From the NCBI GenBank assembly GCA_019166125.1, contig JAHTBO010000004.1:84601-148600 (forward strand): a stretch of DNA of 64,000 nt, written 5' to 3'. The notes below the pieces were generated by a model, which saw only the letters and a program-made list of their open reading frames with translations, was not told the origin of the DNA and searched no databases. Made by a program: the position numbers and the translations under genes. Of the stretch, positions 48,030 through 56,370 are shown in pieces (position 1 is the first letter of the stretch; every line of letters starts with the position of its first letter). Source of the stretch: Alcaligenaceae bacterium CGII-47. GTDB taxonomy: Bacteria > Pseudomonadota > Gammaproteobacteria > Burkholderiales > Burkholderiaceae_B.

Positions 48030-48106
48030 TGGGGAATCGCCAAGCTGGTTAAGGCACTGGATTTTGATTCCAGCATGCGAAGGTTCGAATCCTTCTTCCC
48101 CAGCCA
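48030..48106 (+). tRNA. tRNA-Gln (UUG)
   Basis: Complete 77-nt tRNA with encoded CCA. Acceptor TGGGGAA (48030-48036) pairs with TTCCCCA (48096-48102), discriminator G. Anticodon stem CTGGA/TCCAG encloses loop TTTTGAT, anticodon TTG. T arm AAGG-TTCGAAT-CCTT is present. It lies between ispE and prs, the conserved betaproteobacterial position, and is probably processed from the ispE transcript or its own. Confidence 0.97.
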
Positions 48107-48135
48107 CACCTAAGCCTGTAGGCGCCAGGCAAATC

Positions 48136-48184
48136 AAAAGCTGTTGAGTCGGCCCCCGAGGGGGCGCTGGTCAACGGCTTTTTT
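48136..48184 (+). terminator. Intrinsic terminator after tRNA-Gln
   Basis: Long hairpin: AAAAGCTGTTGA (48136-48147) pairs with TCAACGGCTTTT (48171-48182) with one mismatch, with an inner stem GCCCCC-GA-GGGGGC, ending in a run of T residues (48179-48184). Confidence 0.85.
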
Positions 48185-48208
48185 ATTTAGACAACCCGAC
48201 TCAATATC

Positions 48209-49159
48209 ATGCCACACGACAGATTCATGATTTTTACCGGCACGGCTAATCCCCGTTTGGCCGTCGATGTTGTCAATCATCTGGATATGTCACTGGGCAA
48301 GATGACCGTAGGGCGGTTCTCTGACGGTGAGGTCATGGTCGAGATCAACGAAAATGTTCGAGGTAAGGACGTTTTTGTGTTGCAACCGACCTGCGCACCG
48401 ACCAACGACAATCTGATGGAAATCATGGTGATGGTCGATGCCTTGCGCCGCGCATCGGCGGGGCGTATCACGGCTGCGATTCCATACTTCGGTTATGCGC
48501 GTCAGGATCGGCGCCCGCGCTCGGCACGGGTAGCGATCTCGGCCAAGGTCGTCGCGAATATGCTTCAGGTAGTGGGCGTGGATCGCGTCCTGACCATGGA
48601 TCTGCACGCCGATCAAATCCAGGGGTTCTTCGATATCCCTGTCGACAATGTCTATGCGGGGCCGATTTTGCTGGGCGATATATGGCGTCGCAATTTTGAA
48701 AATCTGGTGGTGGTCTCTCCGGACATTGGCGGTGTGGTGCGCGCCCGTGCTCTGGCCAAACAACTTGAATCTGATCTGGCCATCATTGATAAGCGCCGCC
48801 CGCGCGCCAATGTGTCCGAGGTCATGAACATCATCGGCGAGGTCGATGGCCGCACCTGCCTGATTATGGATGACATGGTCGATACCGCAGGGACACTATG
48901 CAAGGCTGCGCAAGCCCTTAAAGAGCGCGGCGCAGGCGCGGTGCTGGCGTATTGCACCCACCCCGTGCTCTCGGGTGATGCGGTCACCCGCATTCAGGAC
49001 TCAGAGTTGGATGAGGTGATTGTCACTGACACCATCCCCCTGTCCGAAGCCGCACGCCTAAGCCCCAAGATCCGCCAGCTGTCCTGCGCATCGCTATTGG
49101 GCGAGACCATGATGCGCATCTCTAATGCAGAGTCGGTCAGCTCTTTGTTTGCAGATTGA
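48209..49159 (+). CDS. prs: Ribose-phosphate pyrophosphokinase
   Basis: PRPP synthase, 316 aa, makes the ribose donor for purines, pyrimidines, histidine, tryptophan and NAD. Seen: [58 protein letters not shown], the metal and ribose-5-phosphate loop [17 protein letters not shown], and the PRPP loop [18 protein letters not shown] 48209 and ATG 48227 are both possible; the former gives the common length. Followed by its own terminator before rplY. Confidence 0.97.
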   Translation: MPHDRFMIFTGTANPRLAVDVVNHLDMSLGKMTVGRFSDGEVMVEINENVRGKDVFVLQPTCAPTNDNLMEIMVMVDALRRASAGRITAAIPYFGYARQDRRPRSARVAISAKVVANMLQVVGVDRVLTMDLHADQIQGFFDIPVDNVYAGPILLGDIWRRNFENLVVVSPDIGGVVRARALAKQLESDLAIIDKRRPRANVSEVMNIIGEVDGRTCLIMDDMVDTAGTLCKAAQALKERGAGAVLAYCTHPVLSGDAVTRIQDSELDEVIVTDTIPLSEAARLSPKIRQLSCASLLGETMMRISNAESVSSLFAD

Positions 49160-49198
49160 TTTTTCCCCCATGGGCTGGTCGCGGCCCGTGGATTTATC

Positions 49199-49222
49199 GT
49201 AGCCCCTGAGGGCTGCGTTTTT
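49199..49222 (+). terminator. Intrinsic terminator between prs and rplY
   Basis: Stem GTAGCCC / GGGCTGC (49199-49205, 49210-49216; one G-T pair), loop CTGA, then G and five T residues. A second hairpin, GGGACTG-GACGA-CAGTCCC (49227-49245), follows and ends 19 bp before the rplY start. Confidence 0.7.
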
Positions 49223-49263
49223 GATCGGGACTGGACGACAGTCCCAGCATTTTGGAGTTTTCC

Positions 49264-49896
49264 ATGAAATTTATCGCCACGTCGCGTAGCGTTCAGGGTA
49301 CGAGTGCGAGCCGCCGCCTGCGCCGCGCCGGTCGCGTGCCAGCCATTGTATATGGCGGTACCGCCGCTGCTATCAGCATCGAGCTGGATCACAATGAGAT
49401 CTACCACGCCTTGAACAAAGAAGCGTTCCACGCCTCTATCCTGGATATGATCCTGGATGGTGGCCAGGCTCAGCCCGTGCTGCTGCGCTCTGCACAATGG
49501 CACCCCTATAAGGCACAGGTCCTGCACGTTGATTTTCAGCGGGTGGATGCCTCCCAGGCGGTCAACACCAAGGTGCCTGTTCACTATCTGAATGCTGATA
49601 TTTCGCCTGCCGTCAAGCTCGCTGGCCAGACCATTATTCACGGCCCCAGCGATCTGGATATTACCTGCCTGCCCGCCAGCCTGCCTAAGTTCATTGATGT
49701 GGATCTGGCGAACATGATCGGCGACGCCAAGCTGCACCTGTCCGACATTACCTTGCCCAAGGGTGTGAAATACGTACCCCGTGGTGAGGACGTGAACCCG
49801 CTGATGGCTGCAGCCACGCCATTACGCAAGAACGTCGAGGCGGATGACGCGGCGACCGACACACCTGCCGCACCGGCTGCACCCGCTGCAGAATAG
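49264..49896 (+). CDS. rplY: 50S ribosomal protein L25/general stress protein Ctc
   Basis: Long-form L25 (TL5/CTC type), 210 aa. The N-terminal domain (about 1-95) binds 5S rRNA loop E; the C-terminal beta domain (about 100-190) is typical of the longer form, and an Ala/Pro-rich tail ends the protein. The SASRRLRRAGRVPAIVYGG motif is characteristic. ATG 49264 has GGAG 8 nt upstream; the ATG at 49252 overlaps that ribosome-binding site. Confidence 0.95.
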   Translation: MKFIATSRSVQGTSASRRLRRAGRVPAIVYGGTAAAISIELDHNEIYHALNKEAFHASILDMILDGGQAQPVLLRSAQWHPYKAQVLHVDFQRVDASQAVNTKVPVHYLNADISPAVKLAGQTIIHGPSDLDITCLPASLPKFIDVDLANMIGDAKLHLSDITLPKGVKYVPRGEDVNPLMAAATPLRKNVEADDAATDTPAAPAAPAAE

Positions 49897-49914
49897 AGCG
49901 GCAGCGCTTTGCGC

Positions 49915-49949
49915 AAAACCCCTGTCCAATGTGAGTTGGCAGGGGTTTT
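49915..49949 (+). terminator. Intrinsic terminator after rplY
   Basis: Stem AAAACCCCTG / CAGGGGTTTT (49915-49924, 49940-49949), with an inner CCAA/TTGG pairing around GTGAG. Being A- and T-flanked it could work on both strands, but no gene ends on the minus strand here. Confidence 0.85.
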
Positions 49950-49980
49950 GTCTTATGATGAGACCTTTTCTGGATGAGAT

Positions 49981-50574
49981 ATGGCTGCGCCCGTGCGCCT
50001 GATTGTCGGCCTTGGCAATCCTGGCCCTGAATATGAGACCACGCGTCACAATGCCGGATTTTGGCTGGCTGATCATATTGCTGACGATCTAGGGGCGACG
50101 TTCAAGCTTGAAAAGTCCTTTTTTGCCTGGGTGGCGCGTGCACGGCTGGGGGCAGAGACGATCATTCTGGCTAAACCAATCACCTTTATGAACCGCTCTG
50201 GCCAGGCTGTTGGCGCCTTGGCACGCTTCTATAAATTCACCCCCGAAGAGGTCATGGCCATCCATGACGAGCTGGATTTTTTGCCTGGCATCGCCAAGCT
50301 CAAATTCGGTGGCGGGCACGCTGGCCATAACGGCCTGCGCGACATCCAGTCTGCTCTGTCCAGCCCCGGGTTCTGGCGCATGCGCATCGGCATCGGCCAT
50401 CCCCGCACGCTGGGGCTGGCGCAACAGGTAGCAGGCTTCGTCTTGAATCAACCGCGTCGCGAGGAACTTAAGGAAATAGAAGGCGTCATTGATCGGTGCC
50501 GCGCTATTGTGCCCGCCCTGTTGCGCGGTGAGTTCGAGCAGGCCACCCAGCAATTGCACCAAGGTAATCTGTAG
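49981..50574 (+). CDS. pth: Peptidyl-tRNA hydrolase
   Basis: 197-aa Pth1 enzyme, releases peptides from prematurely dropped peptidyl-tRNA. Active-site features: [19 protein letters not shown] (Asn and His), [13 protein letters not shown], the catalytic Asp in AIHDELDF and GHNGLRDI. The protein's tail is normal. It overlaps the next gene by one base (TAGTG). Confidence 0.96.
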   Translation: MAAPVRLIVGLGNPGPEYETTRHNAGFWLADHIADDLGATFKLEKSFFAWVARARLGAETIILAKPITFMNRSGQAVGALARFYKFTPEEVMAIHDELDFLPGIAKLKFGGGHAGHNGLRDIQSALSSPGFWRMRIGIGHPRTLGLAQQVAGFVLNQPRREELKEIEGVIDRCRAIVPALLRGEFEQATQQLHQGNL

Positions 50575-51362
50575 TGCCGATGATCGATACGCGTATGCAC
50601 CACGCGGCCGTGCCCGACACGCGTTTTTGGCGGGAATTTACGGATTTTATGCGCTTTGTCTGGCGCCCGCGCCCAGGCCCACGGCTGCCCGGTCGTCATG
50701 CACGACCAGGCGTGCTAGAGGATTTTCTGCCTCGCCTGTCGGCCTGGCGCCTTCTGCAATGGGCGCTGCTGCTTTGGGTCATTAATTTATTTATATTCGG
50801 CCCGCTGGCGGTGAGCGTGGCGCAAGCGGGCGGCGCACAGCATCGTCTGAACCTGCACAGCCTTCCTTGGTTGCAGGCGCTAATCTGGGCACCAATCGTC
50901 GAGGAGATGGCCTTTCGGTTTTGTCTGCGCCGGGTGGCGATGCTGTGGTGGTTTGTACCACTGATGGTGATTATTCTTGTGTTTGGCCCGGGTGTGGCCA
51001 CGATCTTGTTGCTGATGATTGCGCTCTATCTATGCTGGATGCCGCTGTGGGTGGCGTCAGCGTATCGCCTCACCTGGGCGCAGCGTGTGCGCGTGCGTCG
51101 CTATTATCCGTGGCTTTACCATCTCTCGGCGATCGCCTTTGCTGCCGTGCATTTGTATAATTTTCGTCTGCACGAAATGCCGTGGCTGCTTATGCCGTTC
51201 CTTGTCCTGCCGCAATGGGCCACCGGCCTTGTACTGGGCTGGATTCGTGTGCGTCGCGGCATTGGCGCCTCTATATTGCTACACAGTATATTTAACGCCG
51301 GACCGTTACTCGTTGTCCTGCTTATTCTGAACTTTGCGCCTTCGCTGACCGCTTTGGGCTGA
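50574..51362 (+). CDS. CPBP-family intramembrane metalloprotease
   Basis: 262-aa membrane protein with the three CPBP (Abi/CaaX protease-like) motifs: EExxxR in [15 protein letters not shown], FxxxH in [10 protein letters not shown], and HxxxN in [10 protein letters not shown]. About six helices. Such proteins cleave inside membranes or act in peptide maturation; the substrate is unknown. GTG 50574 overlaps the pth stop; ATG 50580 is an alternative, two codons in. Linked to pth and ychF. Confidence 0.83.
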   Translation: MPMIDTRMHHAAVPDTRFWREFTDFMRFVWRPRPGPRLPGRHARPGVLEDFLPRLSAWRLLQWALLLWVINLFIFGPLAVSVAQAGGAQHRLNLHSLPWLQALIWAPIVEEMAFRFCLRRVAMLWWFVPLMVIILVFGPGVATILLLMIALYLCWMPLWVASAYRLTWAQRVRVRRYYPWLYHLSAIAFAAVHLYNFRLHEMPWLLMPFLVLPQWATGLVLGWIRVRRGIGASILLHSIFNAGPLLVVLLILNFAPSLTALG

Positions 51363-51410
51363 ACGGTACAATAGCGCCTTATTTTTAATCTTTTCTTCCT
51401 CAGGAATCAC

Positions 51411-52502
<1,092 letters not shown>

Positions 52503-52632
52503 TGATTTTTGCTGGATCTCGGTGGCGCCCAGTAGCGCTTAGTGGACAGGTTGAACCGTTTCAAATCAATGGGTTGCGGAAACAATACGGTCTGCTGAGC
52601 GTTCCTATCGTTCATCGAGGTCCACAAAATTC

Positions 52633-52673
52633 GGGGGTAGCGTTGGGGGTGCTCGTGTTCAACCGTGGGGGTA
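52633..52673 (+). repeat. GGGGGT direct repeats, candidate integrase arm sites
   Basis: GGGGGTA at 52633-52639, GGGGGTG at 52645-52651 and GGGGGTA at 52667-52673, all in the same orientation, 26-66 bp before the integrase fragment. Short repeats of this kind often precede P4-type integrase genes as arm-type binding sites; that role is inference. Confidence 0.4.
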
Positions 52674-52698
52674 CTTTTCCCCGCAGTGGAGTCCAACG

Positions 52699-52875
52699 AT
52701 GCCCGAGAATCTACTCACCGACGCCAAGATCAGGTCGGCCAAACTGACTGATCGAGACTGGAAACTTTCAGACGGCGGGGACTTGTTCCTGCTGGTCAAG
52801 CCCGCCGGCGGCAAGCTCTGGCGGTGGTTGCTATCTGTTCCCACACCGGAGCGGCCTTTTTCTTTTTCTGGATAG
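52699..52875 (+). pseudogene. Truncated P4-type tyrosine integrase (N-terminus only)
   Basis: Open frame of 58 codons: MPENLLTDAKIRSAKLTDRD, then KLSDGGDLFLLVKPAGGKLWRW, which is the N-terminal arm-binding (DUF4102) domain of P4-like integrases (family pattern LTDxxIRxAK, DGGGLYLxVxPxGxKxW). The match stops after residue 44, followed by 14 unrelated residues and TAG. The core-binding and catalytic domains are missing, so it cannot recombine DNA. About 300 residues of the original gene are lost. It marks a former integration downstream of ychF. Confidence 0.75.
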
Positions 52876-52938
52876 GGCCGTTGCCCCTTGAGTGCCATTC
52901 CCTTGCCGTTTGCCTTTGCCGAAGGGCTGGGCGCTAGG

Positions 52939-53138
52939 AATGGGGTAATCAATGAATTAAAGGGGGCAATTTTTATTTTATTACCTCTTTTAAGATTTGT
53001 GTCGCCCATTTCCTTCCTGGCCAGCCATGCCTGCCCCTCACGACCGGGCCTACATTCAGGAAATAGGGTAGTCAAATACGGGTAATGAGGTATTTTTAGA
53101 GACAATGCCCCATTTAATGGCTATGATTACCCCATTTA
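52939..53138. repeat. Inverted/dispersed repeat cluster upstream of fic
   Basis: AATGGGGTAATCA (52939-52951) and its exact reverse complement (53124-53136) bound a stretch of about 198 bp. Further in, the two ends stay similar (ATTAAA-n-GGGGCA ... ACCTC inwards from each side), giving imperfect terminal inverted repeats of roughly 45 bp. Related copies occur at 53065-53074, 53080-53088 and, reversed, 52978-52987. CCCCATTTA is also repeated at 53108 and 53130. It could be a MITE-like element or an operator array for the fic gene. Confidence 0.55.
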
Positions 53139-53160
53139 GATAGCCCAAGTTTACATTTCC

Positions 53161-54192
53161 ATGCACTCGCTCACACCTGAGTACCTTGCCGCGCTTCGCT
53201 TCGATGGCACCCAGGCCGCCACATTGCGCACGCTGGGGGAGTACCAGGGTAAGCAGCAACTCTACGCCGCACAGTCGCCCGAAGCCCTCAAGGGCCTGTG
53301 CCAGATCGCGGTGGTGGAGTCCACCGAGTCGTCCAACCGGCTGGAAGGTGTTGTCGTAGCGCCTTCGCGACTGAAGTCTCTGGTCATCCGCAACGCAACA
53401 CCAAAGAGCCGCTCCGAACAGGAGATCGCCGGCTACCGTGATGCCCTGGCGCTGATCCACGAGTCCGCCACGCACATGCCCTTCAGCGAGGGTGTTGTGC
53501 TGCAATTACATACCCTGCTGTACCGCTACATGCCGCAGGCGGGCGGACGCTGGAAGGCCACCAATAAGGACATCATCGAGCGTCACCCAGATGGCACTTC
53601 GCGTCTGCGTTTCCAGCCGGTGACTTCGCATCTTACGCCGATGGCCATGGCTGATCTGACAGGGCGCTACGCCACCGCACTGGACCAGCACCTGGCCGAC
53701 CCGCTGGTGCTAGCACCGCTGGCGATGCTCGACTTCCTGTGCATCCATCCGTTTCCCGACGGCAACGGTCGCATGTCCCGCTTGCTGACCTTGCTGCTGC
53801 TCTACCGCTTCGACTATGCCGTGGGGCGTTACATCAGCTTGGAACGCATCTTCGAGGACACCAAGGAAGGCTATTACGAGGCGCTGGAAGCCAGTTCGCA
53901 GGGATGGCACCAGGGGCAGCACGACGTTAAGCCCTGGCTCGACTACTTCTGGGGTGCCTTGCTGCGGGCCTGCCGTGAGTTCGAGGAACGTGTCGGCAGC
54001 ATCGAGCGTGGCCGTGGCAGTAAAGGCGACCGGGTGCGGACGGAAGTTCTGGGGCGCACCCTGCCGTTTTCGATTTTCGAAATCGAAGAAGCCTGCCCGG
54101 GCGTGAGCCGGGACATGGTTCGGCTGATGGCAAGAAAACTGACCTGGTGCAATTTATCGACTTCGCCAACACATTGTTGCCTTTCTGTGTAA
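53161..54192 (+). CDS. Fic-family AMPylase-like protein, C-terminus disrupted
   Basis: 343-aa Fic protein. The catalytic motif is complete, His196-PFPDGNGRMSR (196-207), so nucleotidyl transfer (often AMP) to a target is likely. An N-terminal inhibitory helix of the class II type is present, Ser58-xxx-Glu62-Gly63 (SSNRLEG), meaning the protein restrains itself. The C-terminal winged helix starts normally (FSIFEIEEACPGVSRDMVRL) but after about residue 325 the frame runs into an unrelated tail ending LSV, so the DNA-binding part appears truncated, by insertion or deletion near 54140. It has no separate antitoxin gene beside it. Part of the island remnant. Confidence 0.85.
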   Translation: MHSLTPEYLAALRFDGTQAATLRTLGEYQGKQQLYAAQSPEALKGLCQIAVVESTESSNRLEGVVVAPSRLKSLVIRNATPKSRSEQEIAGYRDALALIHESATHMPFSEGVVLQLHTLLYRYMPQAGGRWKATNKDIIERHPDGTSRLRFQPVTSHLTPMAMADLTGRYATALDQHLADPLVLAPLAMLDFLCIHPFPDGNGRMSRLLTLLLLYRFDYAVGRYISLERIFEDTKEGYYEALEASSQGWHQGQHDVKPWLDYFWGALLRACREFEERVGSIERGRGSKGDRVRTEVLGRTLPFSIFEIEEACPGVSRDMVRLMARKLTWCNLSTSPTHCCLSV

Positions 54193-54224
54193 CACGCTGC
54201 GCATGGTGCCGCCAGTCAGAATAT

Positions 54225-54243
54225 GTCCAACAGCGTGTTGGAC
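54225..54243. promoter_or_regulatory. Palindrome overlapping a promoter -35 element
   Basis: GTCCAACA-GCG-TGTTGGAC, a perfect 8-bp inverted repeat. Its right arm contains TTGGAC (54238-54243), which with TATTAT (54260-54265), 16 bp further on, makes a credible sigma-70 promoter for the AlbA_2 gene at 54305. A protein bound here would block the promoter; autorepression by the AlbA_2 protein is a guess. Confidence 0.55.
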
Positions 54244-54304
54244 AATTTGCATTCATGGCTATTATGTATGCAGACACAAAATATCCATTGATGGGGGCCT
54301 ATTC

Positions 54305-56026
54305 ATGCGTTCTGCAGCCCAGATAGAAGCCTTGCTGCCAGAGTTGGAGCTGTGCGTTGCTGATGACCTGGAAGACCAGGATCTCGACTTCAAACAATGG
54401 GATACGCAAAGCCGAGACAAGGCTGTGAAGACTTTGGTGCAAATGGCCGTGTGCATGGCTAATGGTGGCGGCGGCACAGTTGTGTTTGGTGTGGCTGATC
54501 GGGCGAAGGGGCGCGGTAGGGCGATTCTGGGTGTTCCACCGGAAATTGACACCAATATGCTCAAGGCGGCGGTCTACGATCAGACTGATCCGAAAATCAT
54601 GCCTGTGTTTGAAGAGCTGCCGGTGTCGGAAGGCACCGGGCGCCTGTTGCTGATGCAGATTCATCCGGGCATGCCACCCTACACCGATAGCGCCGGTAAA
54701 GGCACCATCCGAATCGGTAAGGATTGCCAGCCTCTGACCGGCACACTGCGCCGCAAGATTGGCGTGGAAACAGGCGAGTCAGACTATACCGGCCAGCTTG
54801 TTGCTGAAGCCAATCCTCGGTTTCTGTCGGCGACCGCGCTGGAGGCCTTGCGGAATCAGGCGCGTCGGGAACGCGCACCCGATGAGCTGCTCCGGCTGGG
54901 TGATGTCGATATATTACGCACTCTGGGTCTGATTAAGGACGGCAGCTTGACCCGGGCAGCGCTGCTCTTGGCGGGAACGGAGGAAGTGATTCGCGAATAT
55001 GTGCCTGGCCACGGATGGACCTTTCTGCACATGGCTTCCGACACTGATTACGCCAATCGCGAAGACCGTGTCAGTGCGTTGCCCCTGGCGGTGCAGCGGC
55101 TGGAAGAGCTACTGTTGCCGTTCAACCCGATCACGACTTACAAGCAGGGCCTGTTCCACTACGAATATCGCACCTGGCCGGAAATTGCCTTGCGCGAGGC
55201 GCTGATGAACGCATTTTGTCACGCGGATCTGCGGATTGCGGGGCCGGTGATGGTAAAGCTGTACCGTGACCGGCTGGAGATCAGCAACAACGGCGGGTTT
55301 ATCGCAGGTATTACGCCTGAGAATATCCTGCACCATCAGCCTGCGGCCCGGAATCCCCTGTTGGTAGAAGCGCTCACCCGTTTGCGCTTGGTCAACCGCA
55401 GCAATCTTGGCATTAACCGTATGTTTTCATCGTTGCTAGTGGAAGGCAAGGAGCCACCGGTGATTCGCGAGATCGGCGATTCTGTGCTGGTCAGCTTCGC
55501 CAAGCGGGAGTTTGATGCCGCCATGCGCCTTTTTGTCGCCGAAGAAGCGGAGAAAGGCCATATTCTGGGCGTGGATGAACTGCTGTTATTGGGCCACTTG
55601 CGCCAGCATCCCGAGGTAGATACCGCAGCGGCTGCAGTTTTGTGCCAGCGTAGTGAAGCCGAAATCCGGGAACGTTTGTCCGGGATGGAGTCCAATGGCT
55701 ATGTCGAGCATGGGGGCACGGGCAGGGGGACTTATTGGTGTCTGTCACCGGCGCTGTATCGCCGATTGACGGGCGATGGGCAGAGCGAAAAACGTCGTCG
55801 TATCGATTGGGACGCGGCCAAGGTTCGTGTGCTCAGCATCCTGATGGAGCGTGTCAAGCGGGGCGAGCCCGGTTTGAGCAACCAGGAAATCCGGCAGATC
55901 ACGCACTATGATCGTAGTCAAGCGAGGCGGCTCATGCAGGAACTCCAGGAGGAACATCCGGATCTTCAGCAAGTGGGTGAGCGCCGCTGGACCCGCTATG
56001 AATATATCAATGCGCGTGAGCATTGA
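54305..56026 (+). CDS. AlbA_2 (Schlafen-like) / HATPase_c_4 regulator-type protein
   Basis: 573-aa protein of the group often labelled ATP-binding or RecG-related. Residues about 15-125 form an AlbA_2 nucleic-acid-binding domain (LDFKQWD, MANGGGGTVVFGVAD). About 280-420 is a GHKL-type ATPase remnant, HATPase_c_4 (ALREALMNAFCHADLR, DRLEISNNGGFIAGI, NRSNLGINRMF). The C-terminal 130 residues look like winged-helix segments. ATG 54305 has GGGGG upstream; the frame open from 54203 contains the promoter palindrome. Transcriptional regulation or a mobile-element defence function are both possible. Lies 112 bp after the fic stop. Confidence 0.82.
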   Translation: MRSAAQIEALLPELELCVADDLEDQDLDFKQWDTQSRDKAVKTLVQMAVCMANGGGGTVVFGVADRAKGRGRAILGVPPEIDTNMLKAAVYDQTDPKIMPVFEELPVSEGTGRLLLMQIHPGMPPYTDSAGKGTIRIGKDCQPLTGTLRRKIGVETGESDYTGQLVAEANPRFLSATALEALRNQARRERAPDELLRLGDVDILRTLGLIKDGSLTRAALLLAGTEEVIREYVPGHGWTFLHMASDTDYANREDRVSALPLAVQRLEELLLPFNPITTYKQGLFHYEYRTWPEIALREALMNAFCHADLRIAGPVMVKLYRDRLEISNNGGFIAGITPENILHHQPAARNPLLVEALTRLRLVNRSNLGINRMFSSLLVEGKEPPVIREIGDSVLVSFAKREFDAAMRLFVAEEAEKGHILGVDELLLLGHLRQHPEVDTAAAAVLCQRSEAEIRERLSGMESNGYVEHGGTGRGTYWCLSPALYRRLTGDGQSEKRRRIDWDAAKVRVLSILMERVKRGEPGLSNQEIRQITHYDRSQARRLMQELQEEHPDLQQVGERRWTRYEYINAREH

Positions 56027-56030
56027 TTCG

Positions 56031-56069
56031 CGCATAGAACTGGGTTCTATGCGATTTCTATGCGATTTT
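56031..56069. repeat. Inverted plus tandem repeat after the AlbA_2 gene
   Basis: CGCATAGAAC-TGG-GTTCTATGCG (56031-56053) is a perfect 10-bp inverted repeat starting 4 bp after the stop codon. Its right arm is repeated at once with an 11-bp period: TTCTATGCGATTT at 56045-56057 and 56056-56068. The hairpin could end transcription or protect the mRNA end, but only TTTT follows the second copy. It may also be a protein-binding array. Confidence 0.65.
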
Positions 56070-56370
56070 GCATACGGATGCTCATAGACGATCGCATGAT
56101 TAGTGCTTGGCTTTATCTGCGTAAGGGTAGCGGCACTTAATCTGAGTACATAAACGAGTACAAATCGATAATGTGTGAAATAGATGTGTTGTTTATCAAT
56201 TGGTTATCAATCGATTTTCCATTTAACGTCTGAAGTCAGCCCTGCGTAGGCGCGTGCAGCATAGTCGTCCTGAATGCCAGGCATAAAATTTGCTGTACAG
56301 TACATTGCCGATAGTGACTGCACCGGCGCAAGCGCTCACACCTTGATGCAGCCCCTTCTCGGGCGTCGTT
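56070..56370. other. Non-coding region between island and Mla-type operon
   Basis: About 300 bp, AT-richer than its surroundings, with no coding frame I can support. It contains GAGTACA twice (near 56137 and 56151) and TTATCAAT twice with 11-bp spacing (56193-56200, 56204-56211). The promoter of the downstream operon must lie here, but I cannot pick a convincing -35/-10 pair. It may contain the right border of the island. Confidence 0.5.

Larger units (their letters stand above)
52503..56370. mobile_element. Apparent genomic-island remnant
   Basis: Between ychF and the Mla-type operon lie a truncated integrase N-terminus, GGGGGT repeats before it, a cluster of short inverted repeats, a Fic protein with a damaged end and an AlbA_2/ATPase gene. 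Gene decay, accessory families and repeats fit a degraded integrated element. I found no matching direct repeats that would mark attL/attR, so the borders are the neighbouring gene ends and only approximate. Confidence 0.5.

Noticed and set aside
47789..48137. Minus-strand frames across ispE and the tRNA
   Set aside because: The EEGFEPS-type words come from reading a tRNA gene on the wrong strand, a common artefact.
54141..54298. Open frame after the fic break that reads DGKKTDLVQFIDF
   Set aside because: It looks protein-like for about 20 residues but has no start, no recognised family and crosses the promoter palindrome; treated only as a sign of rearrangement.
53161..56026. Fic plus AlbA_2 pair as a two-gene toxin-antitoxin or defence system
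   Set aside because: The Fic carries its own inhibitory motif, its C-terminus is damaged, the genes are 112 bp apart with a separate promoter, and no known system of this composition was recognised; the pairing is probably accidental within the remnant.
52503..56370. attL/attR direct repeats bounding the island
   Set aside because: Compared by eye the ychF-proximal 130 bp and the 56.1-56.37 kb region; no shared word long enough to propose an attachment core.
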